Shown here piece after piece: positions 61,901-64,000 of a stretch of 64,000 bases of DNA (the first letter of the stretch is position 1; every line of letters begins with the position of its first letter). This DNA is from Flavisolibacter nicotianae (GTDB taxonomy: Bacteria > Bacteroidota > Bacteroidia > Chitinophagales > Chitinophagaceae). The stretch covers positions 1-64,000 of the forward strand of contig NZ_RBCI01000014.1 in NCBI RefSeq assembly GCF_003628535.1. The letters run 5' to 3'. Under the pieces are notes generated by a model. That model was not told the origin of the DNA, searched no databases, and was given only the letters and a program-made list of their open reading frames with translations. Position numbers and translations under genes: made by a program.

Positions 61901-63227
61901 GCACAACGGCCGTATAGTGGTACAGGTCAGGAACACTGAAAACAATTCCGTTGTTCTTGCTGGCCTTACAACCGACGGATCAATCGACCTTTCTTTTGGA
62001 GGACATGGCACAGGCATCAGCAGCGGGTTTGGTGCAGGGCTGGTTGCTGTTCTCGCAAGGGATGCCATTCTTGTTGCCAGAAATGATTTCGGCACGATGA
62101 TCAAAACAACTCCTGATGGCTTTTTTGACCCGCAGTTTAGCATTGTAAATCTTCCTTTCCCAGTATCAAAGGTCGTTGCCGCCAATTCGGGTCAATTCTA
62201 TCTTGGAGGCACGCTAAACGGCGATTTTGCCCTGGCACGGTATAATGACAGCCAGAAGGATCCAACCTTTGGCAACGACGGCATCATTACTTCTGACTTT
62301 GGCGGCACCGAAGGCATCGAGAACATGGCACTTGTTGGTAAAATCATGTACGCTTACGGCAATGGAATTCTTACCTCCTATCCAACCAGTCCCTGCGTGC
62401 CTCCTGTTCTTCGCAATGACCTGACGATCGTCCTTGATGCTTCCTGCACCGGCAATGACGGGCAGGTTTCCCTTCTTCCTTTATCCGGCACGCCACCATT
62501 CCTGTACTCTCTCAATGGCGGAACGAGCTATGTGGAAGGACCCAATAGTGGCTACTCCTTCCAAAATCTTGCAGCCGGCATCTACCAGCTTCGAATCAAA
62601 GATGCTGACGGCTGCGAGAGTGACATTGTCACAAGAGAAATCAGAAAAATCTATGGCGGTCCGCTGTTCCGGAACGACGGTACGATTGTCCTGGATGCCA
62701 GTTGCGGCGCCAATGATGGCAACATCTCCATTATTCCCACCTGCGGGGCCGCACCGTTTATGTACTCCATTGACGGCGGGACAAACTATGTGGAAGGACC
62801 GGCGACAGGCTATACGTTCCAAAACCTCGCCCCGGGTCGCTACCAGCTGCGGCTGAAAGACAACTATGGCAACGAGTCCGCGATTGTCACAAGAAATGTC
62901 AGACCCAACATGTACGGACCCTGTGCTTTTGTCTCAACCGTTCGTACACCGGCAGGTGTCGGACAAGAAGTTCAGCCTGCAAGTGTGCAGGTATATCCGA
63001 ACCCAGGCAAAGGATTGTTTCGGTTATCTACCCGGCACTTTGTTTCAACGGTTGCACAAATGACCGTTTTGGATGCCCAGGGAAACGTCGTGCAGCAAAA
63101 GCAGGTGAATACACATGATGGAAATAGTTACGGCCTAGACCTTCGCGGCAAAGCCAAAGGAGTTTACCTGGTAAGATTCGTCGGAAGCAAGGGTGAGGCA
63201 TTGAGCACCCGGATCATCATCCAGTAA
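58908..63227 (+). CDS. T9SS-secreted protein with unknown N-terminal domain and two delta-60 propellers (1439 aa)
   Basis: The signal peptide is MKILLLSCILLFMPHSS. Residues about 25 to 410 form an unrecognised domain with GEHGGSGLSSIGGTIR, IPHALKF and QDYGAYAVDNSARDEF phrases. Residues about 420 to 797 and 800 to 1160 are two delta-60 (DUF5122) beta-propeller sets, with NGTPDASFGNGG-type units; each ends in DFGGTEAIENMAL or DFGGTEGIENMAL, so the second is an internal copy. Residues about 1164 to 1334 are two SprB-like repeats (FLYSLNGGTSYVEGPNSGY and FMYSIDGGTNYVEGPATGY). The end is a T9SS type A domain (VQVYPNPGKGLFRLSTRH, RIIIQ). The protein should be at the cell surface or released. The start was chosen to give the signal peptide. 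Confidence 0.92.
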   Translation: MKILLLSCILLFMPHSSKEQVTGRDPLKWPFAKTSIWNMPIHKNAVYTKAHIVVNDTTSLSAEEDIVIQTPNEPMMPVYKNWSGWDSRYNRCRGPVYIDVGENGKDTVLADGTIYFYAPIPRNWIYAPETWNVHRPDACTAILLPNGSFEQTNPIAKCYPDTITSATHNYPPDSCVLKGECIRGEHGGSGLSSIGGTIRYDEISAGIIPHALKFLMWGALNYYKGDVALASDGHRWPATKEDHGYKNIKDSFSYYGSTDTAMRIGALLAIHRNINLVKIPEGSKISTSAADTCLNCTGNLLQLESLPGMIIAKALQDYGAYAVDNSARDEFYISVERNANGRRVIDEFTRLFSDTLEIGPGRTSKLLGDTPWGRDIKRIFKNLFVISNNTGPDNIGGGPTADTVNRRAPMAPEFYPFLAPGQSFTHTAFTPDGKIIGLIQQAGLNRIYRYNLDKTLDLSFGNAGMIDIDSAVFNINPVFSDSNLPAGITVDKSERIIVAEKFTYHIGSTPVTDYFLRRYNSNGTVDVSFAKNGKTDAIAQDNPFYPVWFGPLAVQNDNKIVMTSAHYARSGYSHYISLIRLNSNGSIDFTTHSDPLIQSNGDDFVPMSLLIKHDGKIVLQAQKYSYSYVLNDYVDSMLLLRLQSDGSFDPTFGKGGAAIYDLRVDRFDRQRMAEQSDGKIVVATHDNKLVRFRNDGTIDASFGLNGVVQGLMSPANKLLIHYNDKTLIPDDKILVGGGSGGNFAIARLNKNGSVDRRFGTEGMITTDFGGTEAIENMALIDDQIYVYGNGLFTTYENTPDFIKTAFQKDGKLIAIIEQDRLNKLYRFNTNGTPDASFGNGGVMIIDSAEMQNKVISLPGFVSLNILHDLALDSNGRIIVAEIFKNWINVGAYSKSYRLTRFDSNGNPDNSFGSNGSAEEIYSHRVDDPTKPIFQFGQLAIQSDNKPVLTYGYWLRTNNTNYTILLRLNEDGTADLPFNTNPTVPGVLTGYLPAALVIQHNGRIVVQVRNTENNSVVLAGLTTDGSIDLSFGGHGTGISSGFGAGLVAVLARDAILVARNDFGTMIKTTPDGFFDPQFSIVNLPFPVSKVVAANSGQFYLGGTLNGDFALARYNDSQKDPTFGNDGIITSDFGGTEGIENMALVGKIMYAYGNGILTSYPTSPCVPPVLRNDLTIVLDASCTGNDGQVSLLPLSGTPPFLYSLNGGTSYVEGPNSGYSFQNLAAGIYQLRIKDADGCESDIVTREIRKIYGGPLFRNDGTIVLDASCGANDGNISIIPTCGAAPFMYSIDGGTNYVEGPATGYTFQNLAPGRYQLRLKDNYGNESAIVTRNVRPNMYGPCAFVSTVRTPAGVGQEVQPASVQVYPNPGKGLFRLSTRHFVSTVAQMTVLDAQGNVVQQKQVNTHDGNSYGLDLRGKAKGVYLVRFVGSKGEALSTRIIIQ

Positions 63228-63242
63228 CGCATCGCAAAACAC

Positions 63243-63275
63243 AAAGCTTCCGGCTTCTATTGCCGGAAGCTTTTT
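63243..63275 (+). terminator. Rho-independent terminator
   Basis: AAAGCTTCCGGC pairs with GCCGGAAGCTTT around TTCTATT, followed by T residues. It closes the 1439-aa protein gene. Confidence 0.9.
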
Positions 63276-63362
63276 CCGCGGTAACCCGTACCCCCTTTAC
63301 CCTGAAAGTTTTGTACACACTTCGAGAAAGACGATTCTTTTTCAACCTCGAAATTTTACAAC

Positions 63363-64000
63363 ATGAAACAATCTCTATTCGCACTATTCTTTTCTCTTTT
63401 CGGTCATTTCACTTTAGTGGCCCAACCTTACCTGTATGGTACCACCCCGAAGGGTGGCCTCAAGGACTCAGGATTGTTATTTGTATTCAATGTAGTCACC
63501 AATCAAATTTTCCCCTTGTATTCCTTTACAAGGGCCGCCGGCTATTCGCCTGTAGGCAGTCTGCTCAAGGCCGCCGGTGACAAGTTGTATGGAACAACCT
63601 TACAAGGCGGCAGCTTTGACCAGGGCGTTCTTTTTTCCTATGACCCGTCTACGGGCACCTATTGCAAGCTGAAAGAATTTACAGGTACCGATGGCCGCCT
63701 TCCCAGTGGCAGCCTGGCACAGGATGCATCCGGCAAGGTCTACGGTACAACAGGCGTTGGAAACAATGACTATAACGGTACGATCTATTCCTATGATCCC
63801 GCAACAAAGACTTTTGCCAATTTGTATGATTTTACCGGACCGGAAGGTGCCTACCCTGTTGGAGGCCTTGTGCTGGCCTCCAATGGAAAACTTTATGGAA
63901 CAACCCTGCACGACGGATCGCCGGATTTTGGCGTGGCGTTTTGCTTTGATCCGTCAACAAAGGTCTATACCAGGATCCGCACGTTTGATGGTGCGGATGG
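63363..64000 (+). CDS. Secreted GloVer-type tandem-repeat protein (C-terminus outside the window)
   Basis: The visible 212 codons begin with a signal peptide (MKQSLFALFFSLFGHFTLVAQ). Tandem units of about 55 residues follow: KLYGTTLQGGSFDQGVLFSYD, KVYGTTGVGNNDYNGTIYSYD, KLYGTTLHDGSPDFGVAFCFD. LYGTT...GG...G..F..DP is the hallmark of the choice-of-anchor tandem repeat GloVer family, likely a beta-propeller at the cell surface. The C-terminal anchor, probably T9SS, lies beyond the edge. It is adjacent to another propeller-type T9SS protein. Confidence 0.9.
   Translation, partial: MKQSLFALFFSLFGHFTLVAQPYLYGTTPKGGLKDSGLLFVFNVVTNQIFPLYSFTRAAGYSPVGSLLKAAGDKLYGTTLQGGSFDQGVLFSYDPSTGTYCKLKEFTGTDGRLPSGSLAQDASGKVYGTTGVGNNDYNGTIYSYDPATKTFANLYDFTGPEGAYPVGGLVLASNGKLYGTTLHDGSPDFGVAFCFDPSTKVYTRIRTFDGAD

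Overview
The window looks like a chromosomal piece of a Bacteroidota bacterium, most likely of the family Chitinophagaceae. The evidence is a SusC/SusD outer-membrane uptake pair, several very large secreted proteins ending in type IX secretion (T9SS) sorting domains, LytS/LytTR-type two-component proteins, a short-form AMP nucleosidase, promoters of the TAnnTTTG type, and weak Shine-Dalgarno sites. I see no phage, plasmid, insertion sequence or CRISPR array. The species cannot be named from the sequence alone.

Positions 1 to 13411 form a minus-strand surface-protein block. It holds a glycine-rich, Ig-like secreted protein that runs off the left edge, two giant T9SS adhesin-like proteins that share a homologous C-terminal half, and between them a tiny secreted protein with a PID-CTERM-like tail. 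An intergenic region with two DnaA-box matches follows (13412-13860). Positions 13861 to 25789 are mostly housekeeping: an orphan HsdR-N nuclease-like protein, AMP nucleosidase, a fused oligopeptide ABC ATPase, a giant TraB/GumN protein, queA, a membrane protein, aspartate kinase and an Ldh-family oxidoreductase.

Positions 26045 to 37426 are the most system-like part. A TPR sensor kinase, SusC, SusD, a beta-propeller sensor kinase, a LytTR response regulator and a small secreted protein all lie on the plus strand. The two kinases have near-copy catalytic halves but unrelated sensor halves, and only one regulator is present. A 21-bp-spaced direct repeat just after the regulator gene is a plausible LytTR binding site.

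Positions 37596 to 56349 are mixed core genes: a YdeI-like protein, M14 peptidase, DUF4403 protein, GtrA, argS, VOC protein, lipoprotein, DUF486 protein, peroxiredoxin, galK divergent from a GH5-like glycosidase, miaA, an NTF2-like protein, a pRiA4b ORF3-like protein, CCA transferase, TsaC-like protein, GT9, dapD and an EamA transporter. Positions 56396 to 64000 hold tRNA-Leu(CAG) with an unusual palindromic 3' flank, a decayed gene, a sterol desaturase-like enzyme, a 1439-residue T9SS protein with two delta-60 propellers, and the start of a GloVer-repeat protein.

Two patterns cut across the genes. Degenerate GGATATT reiterations begin within 10 bases of the stop codon of four plus-strand genes (AMP nucleosidase, queA, argS, the glycosidase). 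Other short-word reiterations sit in further gaps, and one related stretch lies inside the argS reading frame.
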